Positions 35,681 through 44,602 of a DNA stretch of 64,000 nt are shown here, piece after piece. The stretch comes from Paraburkholderia saeva (GTDB lineage: Bacteria > Pseudomonadota > Gammaproteobacteria > Burkholderiales > Burkholderiaceae). Where the stretch lies: contig NZ_CAJQZC010000003.1 in NCBI RefSeq assembly GCF_907164555.1, positions 1 through 64,000 of the forward strand. The letters are read 5' to 3'. A program made the position numbers and the translations under genes. Each line of letters starts with the position of its first letter. Position 1 is the first letter of the stretch. The notes beneath the pieces are model-generated. The model had not been told where the DNA came from. It did not search any database and saw only the letters and a program-made list of their open reading frames with translations.

Positions 35681-35802
35681 GTCAATGGTCTCGCCAGACC
35701 TGTGCGGTCGAATGCGCCATGGCTCAGGACAGTTGAAACCGCCGGGCCAGATATGTTGACGCATTCTCCTCCGGGGAAGGAGGAAGGCTACTCCCCAATG
35801 AC
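35681..35802 (-). promoter_or_regulatory. yybP-ykoY (Mn2+) riboswitch
   Basis: On the minus strand, 5' GTCATTGG (35795-35802) pairs with CCATTGAC (35681-35688), 7 of 8 positions, closing P1. Within it are the conserved loop sequence GGGGAGTAGCC just after P1, the common GTCAACATA segment and the 3' GCGAGACC that faces it. At 122 bases the length fits the family. It precedes the CaCA antiporter gene on the same strand, leaving ~155 bases for an expression platform. yybP-ykoY RNAs sense Mn2+ and turn on exporters. Confidence 0.85.
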
Positions 35803-35991
35803 CGGGCGATTCTAACGGCACATGGCGCTTTCAACAAGCCTGGCCGGCCCGCGGTTCTTACACCGCGGCCGGATTCGCGCGAACCATGCGCATCAACTTC
35901 GCCTATCCTGTTGAAGGATACGCGGGCCCGTAGCGCCTGCGCGCCCCTCCTCGCCCGGGTCGATCCGGGCTCACCTTTTCGCGGAGTGCCT

Positions 35992-38391
35992 GTGACCGTT
36001 CGCAATCTCGACGCGTTGTTCCGGCCGCAATCCGTTGCCGTCATCGGCGCCTCGAAGCGCGCGGGCAGCATCGGTGAAATGGTGTGGTCGCGTGTACTTC
36101 ATGGTGGCTTCGGCGGCGCGTTGTGGCCGGTCAATCCGAAATATGACGAACTCGACGGACATCGCGTGATGGCCGACGTCGGCGATCTGGCCGAACCAGC
36201 CAGCGTGGCTTTGATCTGCACACCGCCGGCGACGTGGGCCGCGATCGTGCATCGTCTCGGCGGCATGGGCACGCGTGCGGCGATCATCGTCGGCGAGGCG
36301 CGTTGTGATGAAGACCGGACCGCGGTGCGTCACGCGCTCGCCGCGGCTAAGCCGCATTTGCTACGCATTGTCGGGCCCGCCAGTCTCGGTGTCGTGACGC
36401 CCGCGCTCGGCGCGCATCTCGGCGCGCCGTCGTGCACCGTGAAGGCGGGCGGCGTGGCGTGGGTGTCGCAGTCGAATGCGCTGACGAATGCCGTGCTCGG
36501 CTGGGCGCATGCGCGCGGGCTCGGCTTTTCGCATGCCGTGGCGCTTGGCGACGAAGCGGACGTCGACGCAGGCGACGTGCTCGACTACCTCGCGAGCGAC
36601 CCGGGTACGCGTGCCATCCTGCTCGAACTCGACACGGTGCGCGCGGCACGCAAGTTCATGTCGGCGGCGCGCGCCGCGGCGCGTAACAAGCCGGTGCTCG
36701 CCTTGCGCCCAGGTCGCTCCGATCCCGTCGATGCGCTCTACACCGCCGCGTTCCGTCGCGCGGGGATGGTGCGCGTCGATACGCTCGACGATCTGCTCGA
36801 CGAAATCGAAACGCTCGGCGTGGGCCGTGTCGCCGCGAGCGATACGGCGACGCTGATCACGAGTGACCGCGGCGTCGCCGCGCTCGCCTCAGACGCGTTC
36901 GCTGCGTCAGGCGACACGCTCGCCCGCTGGCCCGACGACGCTACCGAAGCCGTCGTGAACGCGCTGCCGAACGCGACGCCAGGCAACCCGTTGCTGCTCG
37001 GCGACAACGCGCGCCCGGAACACTTCGGCACCGCGCTCGAACTGCTGGCGACACGACGTGCGACGGGCACAGCGTTCGTGGTTCACGCATCGACCCACAG
37101 CGCGCCCGCCGCGCAGGTTGCAAAAGTGCTGTGCGCGCAGCAGAAGTTTGCGTATCGCGGGCTGCTGGCGTGTTTTTTCGGCGGCGTCGATACCGCGACG
37201 CGCGATGCGTTACACGCGCACGGCATTCCGGTGCACACCACGCCGCAGCGGCTCGCGAGCGCCTTCGCGCGCCTTGTCGACTACCGGCTTGGCCGTGAAC
37301 TGCTGATGCAGACGCCGGAAGGGTTGTCCGCACGGTTGCCCGAATCGATCGATGCCGCGCAGGCTCAGGCCTGCGCCGCACTGACGGCGGCCGAAGCAGG
37401 GCAGGTCGTCGACACAACAACAGCGAAGCTCACCGGCGACGATGCTGCGCGTCTCCTCGGCCATTTTGGACTCACAGTCGAGCCGAAGGAATCGGCCGAA
37501 CGGGTCATTGTCGACATCGCGGTTGAACTGCATGACGACGAGAACTTCGGCCCCGTGTTTCGCTTCACGGCGCCATCGGCCGATGGCGTGTCGCCGCCGA
37601 TGCGCTCATACGGCCTGCCGCCGCTCAATCCGGTCCTCGCGCGCGACATCGTCGGGCGTTCGCCGTATGCGCATCTTGTGCCGGCTGAACCGTCGCTCGT
37701 CGCATTGACCGGGATTTCGCAGGCCGTGTGCGACGTGCGAGAGATCGTCGGGCTTTCTTTGACGATGCGCGTGTTCCAGACGCGTACCGTCATCGTCGGG
37801 CCGTGTGTGCGGCTCGCGCGCAAACGCAGCCGCCTTGCGATCGTGCCTTATCCGCGACGCTTCGAGGAGACGCTTGACTGGCACGGCCTGCGCGTCACAA
37901 TCCGGCCGATCCGTCCCGAAGACGAAGCCGCGCACAGCGAAATGGTGAAGGGGATGACCGCCGATGATCTGCGTCTGCGCTTTTTCGGCGCGGTACGCAG
38001 CTTCGACCATTCGCAGCTCGCGCGGATGACGCAGATCGACTACGACCGCGAGATGGCATTGATCGCGACGATTACCGACGAGCACGGTTCGATGCATACG
38101 CTGGGCGTCGTGCGCGCGATAGCGGATCCGGATAACGAAACGGCCGAATTTGCGGTGGCGCTGCGCTCCGACCAGAAGGGACGCAAGCTGGGTCGCCTGT
38201 TGATGGAGCGCATCATTGCGTATGCGCGCACGCGCGGCACGCACTGGCTTGTTGGCGAAGCGCTGCGCGAGAACACACCGATGATCCGGCTTGCACAGGC
38301 CTGCGGTTTTACCGTGACGAGGACTGAGGACCCGGGTGTGGTGGGGTTCAGGATGGCGCTCGATGAGGAGGTGGGCGACAGTCGGGCGTGA
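35992..38391 (+). CDS. Pat-like protein acetyltransferase (ACS/ATP-grasp/GNAT)
   Basis: A 799-residue multidomain protein. The N-terminal half is an acyl-CoA synthetase (NDP-forming)-like part: a CoA-binding domain (LFRPQSVAVIGASKRAGSIG) and succinyl-CoA ligase-like domains (VAWVSQSNALTNAVLGWA...). A short ATP-grasp-related segment at about 460-560 (LTGDDAARLLGHFGLTVEPK, then FGPVFRF, YGLPPLNPVLARDIVGR) is joined to a C-terminal GNAT domain (about 630-790: LRVTIRPIRPEDEAAHSEMV... DQKGRKLGRLLMERIIAYAR). Pat enzymes acetylate acyl-CoA synthetases on Lys. Usual length is nearer 880-900; here the nucleotide-binding middle of ATP-grasp looks deleted. GTG start at 35992 follows CGGAG. Confidence 0.88.
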   Translation: MTVRNLDALFRPQSVAVIGASKRAGSIGEMVWSRVLHGGFGGALWPVNPKYDELDGHRVMADVGDLAEPASVALICTPPATWAAIVHRLGGMGTRAAIIVGEARCDEDRTAVRHALAAAKPHLLRIVGPASLGVVTPALGAHLGAPSCTVKAGGVAWVSQSNALTNAVLGWAHARGLGFSHAVALGDEADVDAGDVLDYLASDPGTRAILLELDTVRAARKFMSAARAAARNKPVLALRPGRSDPVDALYTAAFRRAGMVRVDTLDDLLDEIETLGVGRVAASDTATLITSDRGVAALASDAFAASGDTLARWPDDATEAVVNALPNATPGNPLLLGDNARPEHFGTALELLATRRATGTAFVVHASTHSAPAAQVAKVLCAQQKFAYRGLLACFFGGVDTATRDALHAHGIPVHTTPQRLASAFARLVDYRLGRELLMQTPEGLSARLPESIDAAQAQACAALTAAEAGQVVDTTTAKLTGDDAARLLGHFGLTVEPKESAERVIVDIAVELHDDENFGPVFRFTAPSADGVSPPMRSYGLPPLNPVLARDIVGRSPYAHLVPAEPSLVALTGISQAVCDVREIVGLSLTMRVFQTRTVIVGPCVRLARKRSRLAIVPYPRRFEETLDWHGLRVTIRPIRPEDEAAHSEMVKGMTADDLRLRFFGAVRSFDHSQLARMTQIDYDREMALIATITDEHGSMHTLGVVRAIADPDNETAEFAVALRSDQKGRKLGRLLMERIIAYARTRGTHWLVGEALRENTPMIRLAQACGFTVTRTEDPGVVGFRMALDEEVGDSRA

Positions 38392-38518
38392 AAGAGAAAT
38401 ATGCCGAACGGTCTATTTGTTGAAGCGTAGTTTTACTTTATGCTTCAGATTAATTAGTTATACAGAGGGTATCGATCGTGACAACATCAATAATGAACCG
38501 GCATCGCTGCACAGGTTG

Positions 38519-38539
38519 GAGTAGGATTAAATCCTACTC
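38519..38539. promoter_or_regulatory. palindromic operator upstream of parD
   Basis: GAGTAGGAT (38519-38527) and ATCCTACTC (38531-38539) form a perfect 9-bp inverted repeat around TAA, ending 20 bases before the parD ATG. A ribbon-helix-helix antitoxin dimer would be expected to autoregulate here. Confidence 0.7.
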
Positions 38540-38559
38540 AATCGACGCGAGGAATCGTC

Positions 38560-38829
38560 ATGCGTTCCACCCAACAATTCAGCATCACCTTGCCGAACGA
38601 AATGGCTGACCTGGTGCGCTCAAAAGTTGCCTCTGGCGAATACGCCACGGAAAGCGAGGTGATCCGGGATGGCTTGCGCGTGCTGGTTGCCCGCGACCGC
38701 GCCATGGAGTCCTGGTTGCGTGAGCAGGTCGCGCCGGCCCATGACGCCCTGGTAGCCGATCCTTCGCGTGCGCTTGGCGTGGACGAAGTGCGTTCGGCGC
38801 TTGCAGCGAAACGAAAGAAAGGAACCTAG
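38560..38829 (+). CDS. parD: ParD/CopG-family antitoxin
   Basis: An 89-residue protein with an N-terminal ribbon-helix-helix: STQQFSITLPNEMADLVRSKVASGEYATESEVIRDGLRVL. The C-terminal part (AMESWLREQVAPAHDALVAD...) would wrap the toxin. AGGAATCGTC precedes the ATG. It lies 7 bases upstream of a parE-like gene, the usual antitoxin-toxin order, and has a palindromic operator. Confidence 0.9.
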   Translation: MRSTQQFSITLPNEMADLVRSKVASGEYATESEVIRDGLRVLVARDRAMESWLREQVAPAHDALVADPSRALGVDEVRSALAAKRKKGT

Positions 38830-38836
38830 AAAACGT

Positions 38837-39442
38837 ATGACGACACCGCCGGTCAAGTTTGCCCCTGAAGCGCCCGTACAACTCGAGGATCTCGAACGAT
38901 ATATTGCTGGGGTGGCTTCGCCGGCACTGGCGGCGCGCTACGTCGATGGCATCGTGGCTTATTGCTGGAGTTTGCGGACCTTTCCGCGTCGGGGCACACG
39001 TCGGGATGACATCCGGCCGGGCCTGCGGATTACGAACTACCGCCGGCGAACGGTCATTGCGTTCGCGGTTCGTGAGAGACAGGTATTCGTCGAAGGGGTG
39101 TTCTACGGCGGGCAGAACTACGAGGGGTCGCTGGATTCCGACCCGGGTGTGACGATGAGCATCGTCTGGCCACAGAACGCCGATACGGCATTGACCGCGC
39201 CCAACGGCGGCGGGCAGCCGGACGGCATCCGCGTACAAGGCGCATCGCAGTGCGCCTTTCCGCAGCAGCCGGGCCCGCTCCTGCGACAGGTTACGCCGCC
39301 AGCTTCGTCGCTTGCTCCTCGACCTGCGCGCGCGAGACGGCCAGCTCTTCAAGCCACGCTTCCGCGTACACAGTACCGGTTTCCTTTTCCAGACGCGCGA
39401 TTGTCGCGGCGCACCGCACGGCGTCCTTCGGCGTGGCAATGA
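38837..39442 (+). CDS. parE: ParE/RelE-type toxin with unusual C-terminal extension
   Basis: A 201-residue reading frame whose first ~105 residues are a ParE fold: VKFAPEAPVQLEDLERYIAG, RTFPRRGTRRDDIRPGLRITNYRRRTVIAFAV and VFVEGVFYGGQNYE. ParE toxins normally end near FYGG and are 90-105 residues. Here the frame continues for about 95 more low-complexity, Pro/Arg/Gln-rich residues and overlaps the convergent gene at 39291-39833 by 152 bases. Loss of the normal stop codon is the simplest explanation. ParE poisons DNA gyrase; the extended form may be weakened or inactive. Confidence 0.8.
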   Translation: MTTPPVKFAPEAPVQLEDLERYIAGVASPALAARYVDGIVAYCWSLRTFPRRGTRRDDIRPGLRITNYRRRTVIAFAVRERQVFVEGVFYGGQNYEGSLDSDPGVTMSIVWPQNADTALTAPNGGGQPDGIRVQGASQCAFPQQPGPLLRQVTPPASSLAPRPARARRPALQATLPRTQYRFPFPDARLSRRTARRPSAWQ

Positions 39443-39833
39443 AGCGCTTCACCGACTGGCCGCCTGTGAACGCTTCGAACAGCGGCACGCGGATTTCTTC
39501 GGGCAGCGCGCGCGTCCATTGATACGGCTTGCCGTTGAACGTGAACGAAGGCGGCAGTACGCGTTCCTTCTTCGCAGCCGGAATCAGGCCGAACGTGCGC
39601 GCGGCATCGGCGATCTGGTCGGATGAGAACAGCTCGTCGGGCGTGATGTCGAACTGCTGGATGTGCGCTTCGATCGCCTGCATCGCCGCCGCGCGGTCGT
39701 CGCGTTTTTTCTGCGCGCGCGCGACGATATCGCGCAGTTCGTCGGCTTCTTCGTTCGTGATCGTGAAGCTGGCCTGCTTCTGCTGAAGCTCGGAAAAACG
39801 CTGGAATTCGTGGTCGTTCAGAAGTTTAGCCAT
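39291..39833 (-). CDS. hypothetical protein, convergent with parE
   Basis: A 180-residue protein: MAKLLNDHEFQRFSELQQKQ, then helical charged sequence EEADELRDIVARAQKKRDDR, QQFDITPDELFSSDQIADAA, and a C-terminal part with FTFNGKPYQWTRALPEEIRV. The N-terminal helices and a YQWTR-type turn weakly recall DNA-binding nucleoid proteins, but I cannot assign a family. The ATG at 39833 was chosen at the start of the helical region. Its 3' end overlaps the extended parE frame. Confidence 0.7.
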   Translation of the reverse strand: MAKLLNDHEFQRFSELQQKQASFTITNEEADELRDIVARAQKKRDDRAAAMQAIEAHIQQFDITPDELFSSDQIADAARTFGLIPAAKKERVLPPSFTFNGKPYQWTRALPEEIRVPLFEAFTGGQSVKRFIATPKDAVRCAATIARLEKETGTVYAEAWLEELAVSRAQVEEQATKLAA

Positions 39834-39951
39834 GACGTCTACAAGAGGGCGCGCACGACACACAATCGTGCGGCGGTTTCGGAAAGGGCCGCTATTCTAA
39901 CGCGTCCCGTGCATCGCACAAGTCCGTCACCGTCTGCCCCTTCTTTCGCCT

Positions 39952-40743
39952 TCAGGCACGCTCGCGAAACATCGAAAGCGCTTCGACTGTCTCGCGCAGC
40001 ATGACCGTCGCCGCTTCGAGCGTCGGCGCGACATATTCGTCGATACGGCGCAGATACGGACACGTCATCGCCGCAATCGCCTGACCGGACGGCCCGAGCA
40101 CGGGGAACGTCAAATCGGTGACGCCGAACGTCTGCTGGCTGTCCTTTTGCGAGAAGCCCATCTTGCGCGTCTCGTCGCATACGCCTTCCAGCGCGTCGCG
40201 ATCGACCGTAACTTCGCCCTTCACCTTCGTATGTTCAGCGAGCATGTGCGCGCGTTGCTCGGGCGTCTGGAACGCGAGCATCACGCGTCCCGACCCGGTG
40301 TCGATCAGGCCGACGCGCGAACCCAGCCGCACCGAAATGCCCCACGTGCCCGGACCGTCGACCTGCGCGATTACAAGCAGATTGCCACGGTCGTACACGG
40401 CCAGATGACACGATTGCTCGGCGCGATCGGCAAAGCGCTGCATGAGCGGCAGGGCTTCGGAGATCAGCCGGTTCATCGGCGGATGGCGGTGTCCGAGCGC
40501 GTACAGCTTCAGGCTCAACGAATAACGGTCGCCGCCCGTCGAGCGCACCACGTACTGCCGCGCGACGAGACGCTCCAGCATCCGGTACATCTCGCTCGCA
40601 TTGCGCCCCAGCAGCTTCGTGATCTCGGCGCGTGTCAGGCCGTCCTTCTGCTCGGCAAGCAGTTCGAGGATATCGAGACCCTTGTCGAGCGCAGGCGCGC
40701 GGTATCGGTCGGCGTCGTCCTTGTCTTCCAGATCGGTTGCCAT
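39952..40743 (-). CDS. IclR family transcriptional regulator
   Basis: A 263-residue IclR-type regulator. The winged HTH lies at about 18-75 (LDKGLDILELLAEQKDGLTRAEITKLLGRNASEMYRMLERL), then an effector-binding domain (about 100-260: SCHLAVYDRGNLLVIAQVDG, RVGLIDTGSGRVMLAFQTPE). It is divergent from the sugar ABC transporter operon, 250 bases away, and most likely controls it in response to the sugar or an intermediate. Confidence 0.92.
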   Translation of the reverse strand: MATDLEDKDDADRYRAPALDKGLDILELLAEQKDGLTRAEITKLLGRNASEMYRMLERLVARQYVVRSTGGDRYSLSLKLYALGHRHPPMNRLISEALPLMQRFADRAEQSCHLAVYDRGNLLVIAQVDGPGTWGISVRLGSRVGLIDTGSGRVMLAFQTPEQRAHMLAEHTKVKGEVTVDRDALEGVCDETRKMGFSQKDSQQTFGVTDLTFPVLGPSGQAIAAMTCPYLRRIDEYVAPTLEAATVMLRETVEALSMFRERA

Positions 40744-40889
40744 CGTGATTCAGGTCCTTGTGCAATTCATCGGCTGCCTGGCGCGTGAGTGTAGATCGTT
40801 GGGCGCGACTCACCGCCAGGGAAAACACGGACGGTCGGTTCCGCACACTTCGCTTGACTTAAAAAAGTCCGTATATGAATAATACGTTC

Positions 40890-40913
40890 ATTGGTGAATA
40901 AGAATTCGCCAAT
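40890..40913. promoter_or_regulatory. inverted-repeat operator in the IclR/ABC intergenic region
   Basis: ATTGGTGAAT (40890-40899) and ATTCGCCAAT (40904-40913) are inverted repeats around AAGA, 9 of 10 positions matching. They end 80 bases before the substrate-binding protein gene. A second short repeat, ATGAA/TTCAT, overlaps its left side at 40875-40891. IclR proteins bind such palindromes. Confidence 0.6.
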
Positions 40914-40993
40914 TTATAAGAAAGCGCATGGCAACGTGCCGGACACCCACATCGGATTCCGGCGGTTCAACAACGCAGATCCCGGAGACAAGC

Positions 40994-42046
40994 ATGTCGA
41001 AGTTCGCAACGCGGCCGCAGGTGGCCCGCCGTTTCATTCGCAAGACGTTATCGCTCGGCCTTGGCGCCGCATGCGTCGCGGGCGTCGCCCTCGGCACGAC
41101 CGCGCAGGCCGCTGACGCCGGCAAGGTCGGCCTCGGCCTGCCGCTCCTCACCTCGCCGTTCTGGCAGTCGTACAACAACTACCTGCCGAAATACGCGAAG
41201 GACATGGGCATCGACATCCTCGCGCCCGTGAACTCGAACGGCGACCCGGTGCAGCAGATCACCGACATGAACAACCTGTTGAACCTCGGTTCGAAGGGCA
41301 TCGTCGTCGGTCCGCTGGATTCGGCGGCGATCAGCCGCGCGCTCGACGCCGCTTCGGCGAAGAACGTGCCGGTCGTGGCCGTCGACGTCGCACCGACGCA
41401 GGGCAAGGTCGCGATGGTCGTGCGCGCCGACAACCACGCGTACGGCGAGAAGGCCTGTATGTACATCGGCGAGCACGTGAAAGCGGGCAAGGTCGTGCAG
41501 ATCATGGGCGATCTCGGCTCGGTGAACGGACGTGACCGCTCGGACGCGTTCCGCACCTGCATGAAGAAGTTCCCGGCGCTGACGGTGCTGGAAATCCCGG
41601 CGGGCTGGAAGGGCGACGTCGCGGCGACCGGGCTCGACAGCCTGCTGACCGCGAACCCCGACGTGAAGGGCATCTACATGCAGGCAGGCGGCGTGTATCT
41701 GTCGCCGACGCTGCAGACGCTGCGCCGCAAGCAGATGCTGTATCCGGCGGGCGATGCGAAGCACGTCGTGATCGTCAGCAATGACGGCATTCCGCAGGAA
41801 TTCGACGCGATCCGCCGCGGCGATATCGATGCGACGATTTCGCAACCCGCCGACCTCTACGCGAAATACGGCCTGTACTACATCAAGGCTGCGCTCGCCG
41901 GACAGACGTTCAAGCCGGGCCCGACGGATCATGGCAGCACCATCGTCGAGCTGGCGCCGGGAAGACTCGAAGACCAGTTGCCCGCGCCGCTCGTGACGAA
42001 GGCGAATGTCGACGACAAGAACCTCTGGGGCAACACCGTCAAATGA
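40994..42046 (+). CDS. sugar ABC transporter substrate-binding protein
   Basis: A 350-residue periplasmic binding protein of the ribose/galactose cluster (PF13407-like). Its signal peptide ends in TAQA-ADA. Core: VGLGLPLLTSPFWQSYNNYL, GIVVGPLDSAAISRALDAA, VMVVRADNHAYGEKACMYIGEHV and VVIVSNDGIPQEFDAIRRGDIDATISQPADLYAKYGLYY. CGGAGAC precedes the ATG. It is first in the operon, and its stop codon overlaps the start of the ATPase gene (ATGA). The ligand is inferred from the downstream enzymes to be L-fucose or a similar 6-deoxysugar. Confidence 0.93.
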   Translation: MSKFATRPQVARRFIRKTLSLGLGAACVAGVALGTTAQAADAGKVGLGLPLLTSPFWQSYNNYLPKYAKDMGIDILAPVNSNGDPVQQITDMNNLLNLGSKGIVVGPLDSAAISRALDAASAKNVPVVAVDVAPTQGKVAMVVRADNHAYGEKACMYIGEHVKAGKVVQIMGDLGSVNGRDRSDAFRTCMKKFPALTVLEIPAGWKGDVAATGLDSLLTANPDVKGIYMQAGGVYLSPTLQTLRRKQMLYPAGDAKHVVIVSNDGIPQEFDAIRRGDIDATISQPADLYAKYGLYYIKAALAGQTFKPGPTDHGSTIVELAPGRLEDQLPAPLVTKANVDDKNLWGNTVK

Positions 42047-43569
42047 GTGAAATGACGTCCTCCGCTGTGTCCGCCGTGGTTGAAGCGCTCGATGTGACGA
42101 AGCGTTTCGGCTCGACGGCCGCGCTGAAAGACGTGAGCATCCGCGTGATGCCCGGCGAGTCGCATGCACTCGTCGGGCGTAACGGGGCCGGGAAATCGAC
42201 GCTGGTGTCGATGCTCAGCGGCCTGCGCAAGCCGGATACCGGCGAGGTGCGTTTCGGCGGCGTCGCTGCGCCGCCGATCGCGGATCGCGACGCGTGGCGC
42301 GAACGCGTCGCGTGCGTCTATCAGCATTCGACGATCATCCGCGATCTGAGTGTCGCGGAGAATCTGTTCATCAACCGCCAGCCGGCACGGCGCGGCGTGA
42401 TCGACTGGCCGGCGATGCGGCGCGACGCGCGTACGTTGCTGGACCACTGGAAGATCGACGTTCGCGAGGACGCCCGTGCTGGCGACCTGTCCGTCGAAGC
42501 ACGCCAGCTCGTCGAAATCGCGCGGGCACTGTCGTATGGCGCGCGGTTCATCATTCTCGATGAACCCACAGCGCAGCTCGACGGCGACGAAATCAAGCGT
42601 CTCTTCAAACGCATTCAGGAACTGCAGCGCGAAGGCGTGACGTTCCTCTTCATCTCGCACCATCTGCAGGAGGTGTACGAGATCTGCCAGGCGGTGACAG
42701 TGCTGCGCGACGCGCGGCATATCGTCAGCGCGCCGGTGTCCGCCTTGCCACGCGAGCAGTTGATCGAAGCGATGACGGGCGAGCGCGGCGGCCTGAACGT
42801 CGCCGATGCCGCAACGCGCGAAGCATTGCCCCCCGACACGAAGATCGCGCTCGAAGTCGCGAACCTGGCGGGCGTCGATTACGACGACGTGTCGTTCGCC
42901 GTGAAGCGTGGCGAAGTCGTCGGCCTTACAGGCGCGACGAGCAGCGGACGCACGAGCGTCGCCGAAGCGATTGCCGGTCTGCGCAGCGTGAAAAGCGGCG
43001 AAATCCGCGTGGACGGCAACGCGCTGCCTTCAGGCGACGTGCCGGCGGCACTCGCAGCGGGCATTGGCTGCGTGCCGAAGGATCGCCATCACGAAGGCCT
43101 CGTGCTCTCGCAGTCGATCGCGGAAAACGCATCGATGACGATCACGCGCTTGCTGGGCAGGTTCGGCATCGCGCCGCCCGCGAAGAAAAACGCGTTCGGC
43201 CAGAAGATGATCGACGCGCTCGGCATCGTCTCCCAGGGACCGGAGCACGTCGTGTCCGGCCTCTCGGGCGGCAACCAGCAGAAAGTGGTGATGGCGCGTG
43301 CGCTTGCCACCGATCCGGATGTGCTCGTGTTGATCGACCCCACGGCGGGCGTCGACGTGAAATCGAAGGAAGCGCTGTTGTCCGTCGTGGACCGTGTGCG
43401 CGAGGACGGCAAGGCCGTGCTCGTCGCTTCCGGCGAACTCGACGACCTGCGCACCTGTGACCGCGTGCTGGTCATGTTCCGTGGCCGCATCGTCGCCGAA
43501 TTTCCGGCGGGCTGGCAGGACCACGACCTAATTGCCTCAGTTGAAGGAGTCAGTCTCCATGAAGAATAG
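42043..43569 (+). CDS. sugar ABC transporter ATP-binding protein
   Basis: A 508-residue double-ATPase of the RbsA/MglA type. Domain 1 has Walker A GRNGAGKST, signature LSVEARQLVEIARAL (LSVEA) and Walker B FIILDEPTAQL. Domain 2 has a degenerate Walker A (GATSSGRTS) and signature LSGGNQQKVVMARAL with LVLIDPTAGVDV. One ATPase of this kind serves the membrane permease homodimer. It overlaps the substrate-binding protein gene by 4 bases and the permease gene by 11. Confidence 0.94.
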   Translation: MSEMTSSAVSAVVEALDVTKRFGSTAALKDVSIRVMPGESHALVGRNGAGKSTLVSMLSGLRKPDTGEVRFGGVAAPPIADRDAWRERVACVYQHSTIIRDLSVAENLFINRQPARRGVIDWPAMRRDARTLLDHWKIDVREDARAGDLSVEARQLVEIARALSYGARFIILDEPTAQLDGDEIKRLFKRIQELQREGVTFLFISHHLQEVYEICQAVTVLRDARHIVSAPVSALPREQLIEAMTGERGGLNVADAATREALPPDTKIALEVANLAGVDYDDVSFAVKRGEVVGLTGATSSGRTSVAEAIAGLRSVKSGEIRVDGNALPSGDVPAALAAGIGCVPKDRHHEGLVLSQSIAENASMTITRLLGRFGIAPPAKKNAFGQKMIDALGIVSQGPEHVVSGLSGGNQQKVVMARALATDPDVLVLIDPTAGVDVKSKEALLSVVDRVREDGKAVLVASGELDDLRTCDRVLVMFRGRIVAEFPAGWQDHDLIASVEGVSLHEE

Positions 43570-44602
43570 TGCGCCCACTCCCGCGCTCGCGACGGGCCAG
43601 GCACTGGCCGGCGCGAGTGCCGTGCAGCGCCGCCGACCGCGTCTCGAACTCGCGCGCTTTCGCGACCTCGCGCTGTTGCCGGCGATCGCGCTGCTGCTCG
43701 TGATTGGCGCGTTCGTCAGCCCTAGCTTTCTGACGAAGGCGAACCTGATCAGCGTGCTCGGCGCATCGGCGGCGCTCGCGCTCGTCGTGCTCGCCGAATC
43801 GCTGATCGTGCTGACCGGCAAGTTCGATCTCTCGCTCGAATCGACGGTGGGTATTGCGCCCGCGGTCGGGGCGATGCTCGTCATGCCGGCGGCGTCCGCG
43901 GGCTTCGGCCTGGAATGGCCGACTGCGATGGGCCTGCTTGCAATCGTGCTGGTTGGCGCGCTGATCGGTTTCATCAACGGCTTCCTCGTCGTGCGTCTGC
44001 GCCTGAACGCGTTCATCGTCACGCTGGCGATGCTGATCGTGCTGCGCGGCATGCTCGTCGGCGCGACGAAGGGCGGCACGCTGTTCGACATGCCGCCGTC
44101 GTTCTTCACGCTCGCTACGACCATCGTGCTCGGTTTGCCGGTGTCGGTGTGGCTCGCGGCTGCCGCGTTCGCGACGGCTGCCTTTATGTTGCGCTATCAC
44201 CGCATCGGCCGCGCGCTGTACGCGATCGGCGGCAATCCGGAAGCGGCGCGTGCGGCTGGCATTCGCGTCGAGCGGATTACATGGGGCGTCTTCGTGCTTG
44301 GCAGCATTCTGGCCTCGATTGGCGGCCTGATTGTCACGGGCTACGTGGGCGCGATCAATGCGAACCAGGGCAACGGCATGATCTTCACGGTGTTCGCGGC
44401 GGCGGTGATCGGCGGCATTTCGCTCGATGGCGGCAAGGGCACGATGCTCGGCGCGCTGTCCGGCGTGCTGCTGCTCGGCGTCGTGCAGAACCTGCTGACG
44501 CTTGCACAGGTGCCGTCGTTCTGGATCCAGGCGATTTATGGCGCGATCATCCTCGGCTCGCTGATGGTGGCGCGGCTCGCGGGCGGCGAAGGCCAGAACT
44601 GA
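43559..44602 (+). CDS. sugar ABC transporter permease
   Basis: A 347-residue RbsC-type permease with about 9-10 helices. Conserved segments: SVLGASAALALVVLAESLIVLTGKFDLSLESTVGIAPAVG, FINGFLVVRLRLNAFIVTLAM and NPEAARAAGIRVERITWGVFVLG. It has AAGGAG upstream of the ATG at 43559 and overlaps the ATPase gene. It completes a three-gene ribose-type importer for the operon's sugar. Confidence 0.93.
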   Translation: MKNSAPTPALATGQALAGASAVQRRRPRLELARFRDLALLPAIALLLVIGAFVSPSFLTKANLISVLGASAALALVVLAESLIVLTGKFDLSLESTVGIAPAVGAMLVMPAASAGFGLEWPTAMGLLAIVLVGALIGFINGFLVVRLRLNAFIVTLAMLIVLRGMLVGATKGGTLFDMPPSFFTLATTIVLGLPVSVWLAAAAFATAAFMLRYHRIGRALYAIGGNPEAARAAGIRVERITWGVFVLGSILASIGGLIVTGYVGAINANQGNGMIFTVFAAAVIGGISLDGGKGTMLGALSGVLLLGVVQNLLTLAQVPSFWIQAIYGAIILGSLMVARLAGGEGQN

